A DNA stretch of 64,000 nucleotides. Origin: UBA11400 sp964473555 (GTDB lineage: Bacteria; Bacteroidota; Rhodothermia; Balneolales; HLUCCA01). The position numbers and the translations under genes are program-made. The first letter of the stretch is position 1, and each line of letters begins with the position of its first letter. The notes beneath the pieces were generated by a model that worked only from the letters and a program-made list of their open reading frames with translations, was not told the origin of the DNA and made no database searches. Positions 1 through 8,051 of this stretch are shown here, piece by piece. The stretch is from NCBI GenBank assembly GCA_964473555.1, contig CAYYPL010000004.1:124001-188000 (forward strand). Reading direction: 5' to 3'.

Positions 1-60
1 GGAAAACGACGCATCGTAAGACGTTCACTAGACAACATCTGGTAAATCATCCATCCGAAC

Positions 61-738
61 ATGAGAATAATTTTAGTACTGGCATTTGTCATTCTGACAC
101 CACTATTTGTACACGCCCAGTCCGATACCGAGCTCATTTGGAGTCCGGATTTTTCGTACTCGTGGAGTACGTCCGACCGCGTTTCCTACACGGCCAAAGT
201 GGCATTATTCAACGATCTGAATCAGCTCGATAATCAGGCGTTTCTGTCCTACATAGAGCCCCAATTCATCATGACGTACAGTTTGTCCACCCGATTAAAA
301 ATTGCTGGCGGATACTACTACCGTTGGAGTGAGCCCTTGCTGGATGGGTACAACTATGAGCATCGTTTTTTGCAGCAACTTGGATTCGTAAGCTACATTG
401 GAGATCGCCGCGTCGCGCATCGTGTCCGCCTGGAGCAGCGCGTCCGTTCATCATCCTATCAGAATCGACTTCGATACAGACTCAGCTACGACTTTCCGCT
501 GGAGGGAGAACGTCTTGATCCCGGAGAAAACTACATCATCCTGAAAAACGAGTCCATGACCGCCTTCAACATTGACGAAGCCGATGCGGAAAATCGTCTT
601 ACCGGTGGTATTGGATGGTATTTCAACAACAACTACAAGTTTGAACTCAACCTGCAATACCGAACTCAGGACATCTTCAGTGACAGCGGAATCACTCATA
701 TGGTGCTGGTGGGGACGTCGTTTTATGTAAATCGCTAG
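61..738 (+). CDS. DUF2490-family secreted protein, probable outer-membrane barrel
   Basis: A 225-residue protein with a Sec signal peptide (about residues 1-20, ending HAQ) and a body of alternating aromatic/polar strands ending in a short hydrophobic strand and FYVNR. This matches DUF2490 proteins, which are predicted small outer-membrane beta-barrels of unknown function. The ATG at 61 has no clear Shine-Dalgarno, usual in this phylum. No neighbour on its strand suggests a role. The last 25 or so codons and the first bases after the stop reappear at 2852-2939, showing that a second copy once lay downstream. Family assignment is fairly sure; function is unknown. Confidence 0.75.
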   Translation: MRIILVLAFVILTPLFVHAQSDTELIWSPDFSYSWSTSDRVSYTAKVALFNDLNQLDNQAFLSYIEPQFIMTYSLSTRLKIAGGYYYRWSEPLLDGYNYEHRFLQQLGFVSYIGDRRVAHRVRLEQRVRSSSYQNRLRYRLSYDFPLEGERLDPGENYIILKNESMTAFNIDEADAENRLTGGIGWYFNNNYKFELNLQYRTQDIFSDSGITHMVLVGTSFYVNR

Positions 739-751
739 GAATGTTTTACTT
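671..751 (+). repeat. Direct repeat copy 1 (3' end of DUF2490 gene)
   Basis: These 81 bases align without gaps to 2859-2939, with 12 mismatches by my count (about 85% identity). They cover the last 22 codons, the stop codon and 13 bases of 3' flank. With the second copy they bracket the two-gene AT-rich cassette. Confidence 0.85.
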
Positions 752-788
752 AAGTGGTCATTCATAGACTACTTCAATCAGTAAATAC

Positions 789-1646
789 TTAATCCCTAAA
801 AAAGCGTATCACATGCTCAGGATCGATGGTTGGGTGAGAATTTTTGACATTTAAAAATTCATACTGCATACCTAATGACGTCAACAAATTAGTAACAAAT
901 ACTGCAGGAGGTTTTGGATCGACTATGAGTACTTTTACATCCGAATTGGCCCATACGAGGTTTGCCCATTCAGCACCTCTGAGGCCAAATAATCGATTCG
1001 TTTTACTGAAAGTTTTGATCTGACACCCCAGACAATGATTTCCCGGTAAGTAGATGGAATGATTTGTACCCTTTTTAAATAATTGAGTCGATATTTCATC
1101 CATGTTTGTTATGCCTCGCCTGCTCAAACCGTATCCATGTCGCTCAGCGCTACCATCCAAATAATACGAATGCGGATTTGATCTTTGAATCAATAAATTT
1201 TCTGAGGTAGCACAGTTATCATTGTAACACGTAAACTGTTCCCATGCTTTAGTGACTAGATTAACTACTGTGAATAGCTTATCAGGGTTTATATTGTTGT
1301 ACCACTCAATATCCCAAGGTTCAACATAAATTTTGTGATTAACTTCTGAAACCGTCTTAATCTCAAAGTTATAACCTAACCTACTTAAAGTTTCTGAAAG
1401 AATGGGTGTTATTATTGGCCCACAATCCAACACGTTGAATGCGTCTAGTTGGCGTTTATTCTGTTCCCATATCAATGGAAGCAAATACCCAATCAGAAAA
1501 TGGAAATAATGTTCTCGAGATCCTGATGCCAAATTCAAGTGATACTTTTTGATAATTTTGTCGTTTTTAAACAACCTGAACCAAGGAAAATATTTTGGGC
1601 CTGTAAATGCATCCCTTCGAACATAAGTAGGAACTTTAGTTTTCAT
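789..1646 (-). CDS. GT61-family (DUF563-like) glycosyltransferase
   Basis: A 285-residue cytosolic protein without signal peptide. It carries the marks of GT61/DUF563 glycosyltransferases: an early N-terminal block EHYFHFLIGYLLP (around residue 45), a central RRGITNMDEI block (around residue 175) resembling the family's RR-x-N-xxE signature, and GLRGAEWANLVWA near residue 220, matching the GxHGAxLxN donor-site region. The family transfers sugars to glycans or glycoconjugates; donor and acceptor cannot be told here. Its ATG overlaps the stop of the upstream dehydratase gene by ATGA, so the two are translationally coupled. The AT-rich composition differs from neighbours and suggests transfer. 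Confidence 0.7.
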   Translation of the reverse strand: MKTKVPTYVRRDAFTGPKYFPWFRLFKNDKIIKKYHLNLASGSREHYFHFLIGYLLPLIWEQNKRQLDAFNVLDCGPIITPILSETLSRLGYNFEIKTVSEVNHKIYVEPWDIEWYNNINPDKLFTVVNLVTKAWEQFTCYNDNCATSENLLIQRSNPHSYYLDGSAERHGYGLSRRGITNMDEISTQLFKKGTNHSIYLPGNHCLGCQIKTFSKTNRLFGLRGAEWANLVWANSDVKVLIVDPKPPAVFVTNLLTSLGMQYEFLNVKNSHPTIDPEHVIRFFRD

Positions 1647-2806
1647 TTAATGCATTTCACTCCAGCATAAATTAATGAATATGCCATGCGTAACTCCAAT
1701 GAACTTTGTGTGGGGTTCAAAATAATATCTTTGAGTTCAGACTCTGTTACCCAAACAACATATCCCGGACCAGTTGACTTACACTTTGAAGCTAAAGGTA
1801 TTTCTAAAATTTGTATGTGAATCTGGTGTCGCCAAAATCGACCACCCTCTGCTGAGGTACTCACTTCTCTAATCAATTGACCTCCTGTAAGATTTGACGG
1901 AAACCATAGATTTTGGCCAAGTAGTCCTGGCTGGGTTCTTTTTTCAAGAGCGAAGAGAATTCCACCTGAAGTATGAACAACAGTAAGTTTGATCATAAGA
2001 TCCTCCGAAGTAACTATAAAAGGCTGAACCCAACTTTGAACTTCTCGATTTGGTGTCTGAGTTTTATAGAATGCAATACTAGTTCCAAAATCATCTTTGG
2101 CAGTTATTGGGAAATCATTTTTTTTTAACGGCTTTTCAATTGTTTTCTCTGCAATGTGATAGTTTGAATTTGGTTTGTTAGATGATGAACTAGAATCCAA
2201 CAATGGAATACAAACTCGTAAATCACTGGTTACTAAATGATTTTCAAGCAATAGTGCTTTAGCTACATCTAGAGGAACCCAACGATATCCATCAGGTTCT
2301 TCTAAAAAACTTTCTACTTCTACTATAAGAAAGCGTTTCACTTTTTTCAGATAATACATACCCCAGTCATAATGAATTCCATCGTAAATAACATTACACT
2401 GTAAATCAGGATTGATTGCATAGTCAATAAAATGGGTACTTTTCCCCCCATGCTTTTGTTGATAGTTACTTGGGGTTGATTGAATAGTCGTAGAAAAATT
2501 AGTCAACCCAATTAAACCTGGTTCTGTTCGCAAACTCAAAAGCAAAAATAACTCATTTTGAACCCTAGTTGTTAATAGCATCACTAACGCTCTCTCTTGT
2601 TGTTCCATCAAAAGAATAGACCTATTGTCGGTATTAGTGTAAAAAGCAAGCGAAAAGAAATCCGCTTTGGTGTTATGTAATCGATGATCTGTGATAACCC
2701 AATCTGGTCGTCCGTCCACTTCAGAGGTGATAGATGTAGATGAAGAGTGTTTAAGACAAAGGTCTCTGAGGCTTTCGACTTCAAATGATATTGAGTAATC
2801 ATTCAT
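1643..2806 (-). CDS. NDP-hexose 2,3-dehydratase family protein (EvaA/TylX3-like)
   Basis: A 387-residue protein with the duplicated architecture of NDP-4-keto-6-deoxyhexose 2,3-dehydratases. The N-terminal repeat (about 30-200) holds TEPGLIGLTNFSTTIQST followed by PSNYQQKHGG, the family signature; the C-terminal repeat (about 240-385) holds LEKRTQPGLLGQNLWFPS. In known members this enzyme removes the 2-hydroxyl of a dTDP-4-keto-6-deoxysugar on the way to 2,6-dideoxysugars. It is somewhat short for the family, and no rmlA/rmlB, 3-ketoreductase or other deoxysugar gene is in the window, so the substrate must come from elsewhere or the function has drifted. First gene of a two-gene operon with the GT61 gene. 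Confidence 0.75.
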   Translation of the reverse strand: MNDYSISFEVESLRDLCLKHSSSTSITSEVDGRPDWVITDHRLHNTKADFFSLAFYTNTDNRSILLMEQQERALVMLLTTRVQNELFLLLSLRTEPGLIGLTNFSTTIQSTPSNYQQKHGGKSTHFIDYAINPDLQCNVIYDGIHYDWGMYYLKKVKRFLIVEVESFLEEPDGYRWVPLDVAKALLLENHLVTSDLRVCIPLLDSSSSSNKPNSNYHIAEKTIEKPLKKNDFPITAKDDFGTSIAFYKTQTPNREVQSWVQPFIVTSEDLMIKLTVVHTSGGILFALEKRTQPGLLGQNLWFPSNLTGGQLIREVSTSAEGGRFWRHQIHIQILEIPLASKCKSTGPGYVVWVTESELKDIILNPTQSSLELRMAYSLIYAGVKCIK

Positions 2807-2851
2807 ATTTAAGAATATTTATTTTTTTGATTGAATCTAACGATAATTGAT

Positions 2852-2926
2852 ACCCAGAACATTTTTAACGACAGCCGAATCACTCATATGTTATTGTTTG
2901 GGACTTCGTTTTATGTAAATCGTTAG
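2852..2926 (+). pseudogene. 3' relic of a second DUF2490 gene
   Basis: Read in frame, this stretch encodes a C-terminus nearly matching the gene at 61-738: TQNIFNDSRITHMLLFGTSF then YVNR and a stop, against TQDIFSDSGITHMVLVGTSF then YVNR. The changes are mostly conservative. Weaker similarity (LNL) may reach back to about 2831, just before which an in-frame TGA occurs. The rest of the gene is absent; the dehydratase start lies at 2806 on the other strand. I read this as the remains of a tandem paralogue displaced by the cassette. Confidence 0.75.
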
Positions 2927-2939
2927 GAATGTTTTACTT
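2859..2939 (+). repeat. Direct repeat copy 2 (3' end of DUF2490 gene)
   Basis: Partner of 671-751: same length, no gaps, about 85% identical, including the bases just past the stop codon. It marks the right edge of the AT-rich cassette. Confidence 0.85.
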
Positions 2940-3207
2940 TACATAGAACCAATGTAATGTAGAGTATCTCTCAAAAGATAGTGTCATGGTTTTGGGTTCC
3001 TGCATTTTATTTTCAAACTTTTTCAACTGTTTATCATACATTCCTCACTATGTTGCCGTCGAAAACAGATTTCGGAAAACGGAATACTGAAGGTCACTTA
3101 TTTTATGGTTTGAATATAAACCCACTACCCACTACCTACTTCCCACTACCTACTTCCCACTACCAACTTCCCACTACCAACTTCCCACTACCAACTTCCA
3201 AAATCTT
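2940..3207. other. Intergenic region upstream of the M1 peptidase
   Basis: Together with the relic above, this makes a gap of about 400 bases between the cassette and the M1 gene. It is AT-rich to about 3117 with no convincing gene, then becomes the heptamer array described separately. A promoter for the M1 gene must lie here, but I could not place one confidently. Confidence 0.5.
3121..3199 (+). repeat. Heptanucleotide tandem array abutting the M1 peptidase start codon
   Basis: About 11 heptamers: CCCACTA alternates with CCTACTT in the first part and CCAACTT in the second, giving a 14-bp higher-order period. The array ends 8 bases before the ATG at 3208, so it occupies the 5' untranslated region and the place where a ribosome-binding site would be. 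The transcript would be pyrimidine-rich and nearly G-free. Confidence 0.9.
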
Positions 3208-6200
3208 ATGCGCTTATTTTCTTCGATTCTTGTTCTTTTTATTGGCTTGACCGGAGCACCGGCTCTGGCTCAAGAGACTATCCCGCACGACTGGCAGCAG
3301 TTTGCGACGTATGATATGGATGTTGAGATGGATGTGGAGTCGAATCAGTTTCGGGGGACGCAAAGGTTGGTGTATGAGAACCATTCTCCGGATACGCTGG
3401 ATAAACTGTACTACCATTTGTATTTCAACGCGTTTCAGCCGAATAGCATGATGGATGTGCGCTCACGTAGTATTTCGGATCCGGACGGACGGGTTCGTGA
3501 CCGGATTTTCCACTTGTCAGAGGACGAGATCGGTTATCAAAACATCCTGTCGCTGAAGCAGAACGGTCGCGATGTGAAGTTTACAGTGTCGGAAACGGTG
3601 CTGATCGTGGAGCTGAATGACCCGATTCCACCGGGCGGACAAGCAACGATGGATATGACGTTCGAGGGACAAGTTCCGCTTCAGATCCGTCGGAGTGGTC
3701 GCGATAGCCGCGAGGGAATCCGCTATTCAATGGTGCAGTGGTACCCGCGTATCGCTGGATACGATCGTGAGGGATGGGCAACGTCGCCGTATATCGGACG
3801 CGAATTTCATGGCACGTTCAGCGATTTTGATGTGCGTATCACGATCGATTCCACGTACACGCTGGGTGGAACCGGATACTTGCAGAATCCGCAAGAAATC
3901 GGGAAAGGGTACGAAACACCGGGCATGGCCATGCAACGTCCATCAGGAAACAAACTGACCTGGCATTTCAAGGCACCAAATGTGATCGATTTCGCATGGA
4001 CCGCCGACAACAACTACACGCATGAAACTTATCAGATCCCGGGCGGCGGACAAGTCCACCTCCTGTATGTGAAAGGTCCGCAAACACGCGCCTGGTCTCA
4101 GCTGGGTGACTACACGGTGCGCGCAATCCAGTTTCTTTCTGAGTATCTGGGTCCGTATCCGTACGAGCAGTTTTCGGTGCTGCAAGGGGGCGACGGCGGT
4201 ATGGAGTATCCGATGTCAACACTGGTCACCGGACACCGAAGCCTGAATTCGTTGGTTGGTGTAATGGTACATGAGCTCCTTCACATGTGGTTTCAGACGT
4301 CGCTGGCCACCAACGAAGCGCATTATGCGTGGATGGATGAGGGGTTTACGACATACATGAGTGCAATTACCATGAACCACCTGTTCGGACGCGAAGACGC
4401 TTCGACAACGCCTATCGGCAGCTACCTGGGATATATGTCCCTCATGAACGACGAGCTTGCCGAGCCTGCAACGACGCATAGCGACCATTTCAACACAAAT
4501 CGAGCGTATTCCACGGCTTCCTACACGCTGGGTGCCGTCGTTTTAGGACAATTGGGCTACATTATGGGCGAAAATGCGCTCAAAAACACCCTCCAGCGCT
4601 ATTATGCTGAGTGGAAGTTCCGCCATCCGGGTCCTGATGAGTTTCGTCGCGTAGCCGAAAAAGAAAGCGGACTCCAGTTGCGTTGGTTCTTCGATCAGTC
4701 AGTAAATACTAATGATCCGATTGATTACGCTATCAAGCGTGCCGGAACCAACGCCGGAGCCCTCGAAATCGAGCTTGAGCGTCCGAGCCGCGCTACGATG
4801 CCTCTCGACATTCTGGTGCGATACACCGATGGATCCACAGAGCTCCTGTACATCCCAGAGCAACTCATGCTCGGAACCAAGCCCGAGGAACCTCAGATTT
4901 ATGGTGCAACACCACGCACTGTGTTAGCTCCGTGGCGCTGGACCGATCCGACGTACTCGATTGCCTTGCAACGCCCTGGCAAGGTGCTTGATGAAGTGGT
5001 CATCGATCCGTCCCTTCGCATGATGGACTCCAATCGCATGAACAACACGCATCCGTTTCCGATTTCGTTCACGTATGCACAGCCGCTGCGAACTAGCTGG
5101 ACCGAATACAACGTGTCCTGGCGCCCGGCGTTGTGGTACGGCGATGTGTCAGGACTCCATATCGGATTCGCATCCCAGGGCGCCTACCTGTTTGGAAACA
5201 ACGCATTGGAGGTTTCCGCGATGCTGACCACCGGCGATCTCGACAATTTCGAGGCCAAGAATCTGGATGTCGATTATAACGTGGCGTATACCCATCGCCT
5301 CGAGCATTTCGGGAAGGCAACCACGGCAACCTTCCAGGCACGTCGTTTCTACGGCATCGGCGAGGAGTCCCTCACGCTGAACAAGTACATCGGCGATCTG
5401 GGCCGACGCGAATCCACCAGTCGCTTGTTATCCGTTCGACTCTTCCATCAGTACAGCAGCGCTACCCGGAACATCGACTTCCTGCAACATCAGTTCGATG
5501 ATGAGTCTGTGCTGGGACTGCACCTCTCCTACACGGTCGGAGATTTGTCAGAAAGCGGCATCCAGACCAACTTGGTAACCGGATCACAAAATCGCCGCTC
5601 GGCCGCGGGATACTTCTCCGTAACGGCGAATCACCGGGCGAAGTGGTCCGACTCGTTTTCTACCCGATTCGGGATGTCGACAGGAACCGGCTCCGAAACC
5701 ATGCCAACCCAGTGGATGTGGGCCGTTTCGGGTCCGACCGGAGAACAGGCGTGGAGCAACACCACGTATTGGTCCGTAGCCAACCTCAGCCGTGACCTCA
5801 CCACCGAGTATAATCTGGTAGCCAACGACGGCACTGGACTTCTGGGCTACGCGATCCCGGGCATTGGCTCACCGGATGTAGCCGGAAACAACTACGTCAC
5901 GGGGACCATCTGGAACACCTGGCAGCCATTTTCCGATAACAGAACCCTGCAATTGCTTGAGCTCGAGCTCTTCGCAGCCATGGGTAAAAGCTGGATGGGT
6001 GGCTACACCGGTGACTTCCCCGAAAATGGATTCCTGGCCAGCTTGGGAACAGGACTCACCTTCGATGTGAGCGCGATTCCCGGACTTCGACGCTGGACTC
6101 CACAAAGCAAGTTCCTACAAGACTTACAGTTGAGCGTACGCATGCCGTTCTTCCTGAACGGGATTACAGGCGAGGATGAGTGGGGTGCGCGCTTTGTAAT

Positions 6201-6222
6201 AGGAGTATCTGAGTCTTTCTAA
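3208..6222 (+). CDS. Secreted M1-family metallopeptidase with long C-terminal region
   Basis: A 1004-residue protein with a Sec signal peptide (residues 1-22, ending ALAQ). The gluzincin site is complete: H355-E356-L-L-H359 and E378 give HExxH-18-E, and GGMEYP near residue 330 is the counterpart of the GxMEN exopeptidase motif. The N-terminal beta domain covers about 25-250 and the catalytic domain about 250-510. The rest, rich in alternating aromatic strands and ending in SF, looks like a barrel or beta-rich part suggesting outer-membrane association. M1 enzymes remove N-terminal residues from peptides, here probably outside the cytoplasm. ATG 3208 is chosen because the signal peptide starts there. 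Single gene followed by a terminator. Confidence 0.9.
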   Translation: MRLFSSILVLFIGLTGAPALAQETIPHDWQQFATYDMDVEMDVESNQFRGTQRLVYENHSPDTLDKLYYHLYFNAFQPNSMMDVRSRSISDPDGRVRDRIFHLSEDEIGYQNILSLKQNGRDVKFTVSETVLIVELNDPIPPGGQATMDMTFEGQVPLQIRRSGRDSREGIRYSMVQWYPRIAGYDREGWATSPYIGREFHGTFSDFDVRITIDSTYTLGGTGYLQNPQEIGKGYETPGMAMQRPSGNKLTWHFKAPNVIDFAWTADNNYTHETYQIPGGGQVHLLYVKGPQTRAWSQLGDYTVRAIQFLSEYLGPYPYEQFSVLQGGDGGMEYPMSTLVTGHRSLNSLVGVMVHELLHMWFQTSLATNEAHYAWMDEGFTTYMSAITMNHLFGREDASTTPIGSYLGYMSLMNDELAEPATTHSDHFNTNRAYSTASYTLGAVVLGQLGYIMGENALKNTLQRYYAEWKFRHPGPDEFRRVAEKESGLQLRWFFDQSVNTNDPIDYAIKRAGTNAGALEIELERPSRATMPLDILVRYTDGSTELLYIPEQLMLGTKPEEPQIYGATPRTVLAPWRWTDPTYSIALQRPGKVLDEVVIDPSLRMMDSNRMNNTHPFPISFTYAQPLRTSWTEYNVSWRPALWYGDVSGLHIGFASQGAYLFGNNALEVSAMLTTGDLDNFEAKNLDVDYNVAYTHRLEHFGKATTATFQARRFYGIGEESLTLNKYIGDLGRRESTSRLLSVRLFHQYSSATRNIDFLQHQFDDESVLGLHLSYTVGDLSESGIQTNLVTGSQNRRSAAGYFSVTANHRAKWSDSFSTRFGMSTGTGSETMPTQWMWAVSGPTGEQAWSNTTYWSVANLSRDLTTEYNLVANDGTGLLGYAIPGIGSPDVAGNNYVTGTIWNTWQPFSDNRTLQLLELELFAAMGKSWMGGYTGDFPENGFLASLGTGLTFDVSAIPGLRRWTPQSKFLQDLQLSVRMPFFLNGITGEDEWGARFVIGVSESF

Positions 6223-6254
6223 CGCACTCTCTTTTAACATCTTACAATATAATT

Positions 6255-6291
6255 GAAAGCCCCGATTTCGTATATTGGGGCTTTCTTTTTT
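6255..6291 (+). terminator. Intrinsic terminator after the M1 peptidase gene
   Basis: GAAAGCCCC and GGGGCTTTC form a 9-bp stem with a loop of about 13 bases, followed by TTTTTT. It lies 33 bases past the stop codon. Confidence 0.9.
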
Positions 6292-6405
6292 AGGGGATGT
6301 GCGCCAACAGGATGCAGCCCTCGGTCAAGTACGTTTTATATCGCCAAACAGAGTCATATCGACTATAGTACTACTAAAATCAACAGATAATCCGCTTATT
6401 ATTTT

Positions 6406-7596
6406 ATGTCAAACGACGCTCAGCAGACCCCTGATTACGCTGCCCTTTCATTAGAAGCCCATAAAAAGTACAAAGGCAAGGTAGCAATCACCTCCAAAAT
6501 GCCTCTGGAAACCAAGTTTGACCTGAGTATCGCATACACACCCGGTGTTGCGGCACCGTGCCTGGAAATCGCTCGCGACGAGAGTATGGCTTACGAATAC
6601 ACAGCAAAAGGCAACACCATTGCCGTGATCAGCGACGGATCTGCCGTACTCGGACTAGGAAACATCGGTGCTCCGGCGAGTATGCCGGTCATGGAGGGAA
6701 AATGTGTGCTTTTCAAGAACTTTGCGGGAGTCGACGCGATTCCGATCATTCTCGACACTCAGGATCCGGACGAAATTGTACGTACTGTCAAGTTGATCGC
6801 TCCGAGTTTCGGCGGGATCAACCTCGAAGACATCGCTGCGCCGCAGTGCTTCGACATCGAAGATCGTCTCAAGAAAGAGTGCAATATTCCCGTGATGCAC
6901 GATGATCAGCATGGTACCGCGATCGTTACCCTGGCTGGAATGATCAATGCCAATCGCGTGACCGGGCGCACCATGGAAAACCTGAGTGTGGTCATCAACG
7001 GAGCGGGAGCTGCTGGAATCGCGATCATCAAATTGCTTCAGCACTTGGGCGTACGTGAAGTCATCATGGTCGACTCAAAAGGGATCATTTACGAAGGCCG
7101 CGATGGATTGAATCCGGTGAAGGAAGCCATGGCTAAAATCACCAATCGCACGATGCGCAAAGGCTCGTTGGCCGACGCCATGGAAGGTTCCGACGTGTTC
7201 ATTGGGGTTTCGGCGCCCGGCGTGCTCACTCAGGACATGGTCCGCAGCATGAAACCCGATCCGTACATCTTTGCGATGGCTAATCCGGTGCCGGAAATCA
7301 TGCCCGAAGAAGCCAAAACTGCTGGAGCGCGCATCATTGCCACTGGTCGTTCCGACTTTCCTAATCAGATCAACAACGTGCTTGCGTTTCCGGGACTATT
7401 CCGCGGGGCGTTGGACTGCCGTGCGCGCAACTTCACCCGAAGCATGTTCGTGGCAGCGGCTCAGGCCATTGCCGACAGTGTCGAGACTCCGAGCGCCGAT
7501 CTCATCATTCCGAGTCCATTTCAGAAGGATGTCCCCTTCCGCGTAGCCGAAGCCGTAAAACGCTGCTTCGAGCAAGAAGGCGACACCCTTCATTGA
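6406..7596 (+). CDS. Malic enzyme (oxaloacetate-decarboxylating malate dehydrogenase)
   Basis: A 396-residue cytosolic enzyme converting malate to pyruvate and CO2 with NAD(P)+. Family blocks in order: YTPGVAAPCLEIARD (about 45-60), GLGNIGAPASMPVMEGKC (about 84-101), GINLEDIAAPQCFDIE with the metal-binding acidic residues (about 138-152), MHDDQHGTAIV (about 164-174), and the nucleotide-binding VINGAGAAGIAI (about 193-204). It is the short bacterial form, without the C-terminal phosphotransacetylase domain of MaeB. Cofactor preference is not decided here. The gene stands alone, with tRNA-Pro 34 bases downstream. Confidence 0.95.
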   Translation: MSNDAQQTPDYAALSLEAHKKYKGKVAITSKMPLETKFDLSIAYTPGVAAPCLEIARDESMAYEYTAKGNTIAVISDGSAVLGLGNIGAPASMPVMEGKCVLFKNFAGVDAIPIILDTQDPDEIVRTVKLIAPSFGGINLEDIAAPQCFDIEDRLKKECNIPVMHDDQHGTAIVTLAGMINANRVTGRTMENLSVVINGAGAAGIAIIKLLQHLGVREVIMVDSKGIIYEGRDGLNPVKEAMAKITNRTMRKGSLADAMEGSDVFIGVSAPGVLTQDMVRSMKPDPYIFAMANPVPEIMPEEAKTAGARIIATGRSDFPNQINNVLAFPGLFRGALDCRARNFTRSMFVAAAQAIADSVETPSADLIIPSPFQKDVPFRVAEAVKRCFEQEGDTLH

Positions 7597-7630
7597 TAAG
7601 GTGGTCCGGGATTCGTATCTTACTCGTGTT

Positions 7631-7704
7631 CGGGATGTAGCGCAGCCCGGTAGCGCACTTGCATGGGGTGCAAGGGGTCGCAAGTTCAAATCTTGTCATC
7701 CCGA
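7631..7704 (+). tRNA. tRNA-Pro (anticodon GGG)
   Basis: A full cloverleaf can be drawn: acceptor CGGGATG/CATCCCG, D arm GCGC/GCGC, anticodon stem CTTGC/GCAAG around loop ATGGGGT (GGG at 7665-7667 after T33), variable loop GGGTC, T arm GCAAG/CTTGT with TTCAAAT loop, discriminator A. The 3' CCA is not encoded. The CGGG acceptor start suits proline tRNA. Confidence 0.93.
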
Positions 7705-7714
7705 CATTTAGCCG

Positions 7715-7754
7715 TTTTTTCGCTCAAATGAACGTTGTTCATTGAGCGAAAAAA
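7715..7754. repeat. Hairpin just downstream of tRNA-Pro
   Basis: TTTTTTCGCTCAAATGAAC pairs with GTTCATTGAGCGAAAAAA, with one bulge and a 3-base loop. The T tract is on the 5' side of each strand rather than after the stem, so this is a strong hairpin but not a classic intrinsic terminator. It may process or stabilise the tRNA 3' end. Confidence 0.7.
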
Positions 7755-8042
7755 TTCGGCGAAAACAGTAAACGGATAACTGTAGGCAGCCCTTCTGGAT
7801 CAGAATATTTCACAAATAAAGAACAAGCTGCAGTACTTTTGGCACCGAACTAGGACAAACTGTGTCATCCCTCATCCCTCGTCACTCCTCTTTTTTAATT
7901 CACTTTTCACTTATCTCTTTTCTCTTATCTAAAGCTTTAGCTTTAAAAGCTATGTAAAATTATACAATGTGTTGCCGAGAGACCCAACTCTTTGATTATA
8001 TTACTTTGCTAAATAACACGAATTCCTACTTAATCGGTTAAG
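7755..8042. other. Intergenic region upstream of the DUF305 gene
   Basis: AT-rich with no convincing gene. A degenerate pyrimidine heptamer tract (CATCCCT-like units, then TTTTCACTTATCTC) lies at about 7865-7930 and resembles a decayed version of the clearer arrays elsewhere. AGCTTTAGCTTTAAAAGCT follows. The promoter for the DUF305 gene should lie in the last 100 bases but I could not assign boxes. Confidence 0.5.
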
Positions 8043-8051
8043 GTGCATACT

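Noticed and set aside
745..2858. Insertion sequence or transposon at the AT-rich cassette
   Set aside because: No transposase, no terminal inverted repeats and no short target-site duplication; the flanking repeat is a gene end.
3121..3199. CRISPR-like array
   Set aside because: Units are 7 bp, contiguous and without spacers, and no cas genes are present. The same holds for the other heptamer arrays.
2981..3250. Open frame across the heptamer array into the M1 gene
   Set aside because: Its Pro/Thr repeats come from the array and it overlaps the M1 signal peptide in another frame.
7631..7754. tRNA-Pro as an integration site for an island carrying the DUF305/LVIVD genes
   Set aside because: No integrase, no direct repeat of the tRNA end was seen downstream, and the following genes have ordinary composition.
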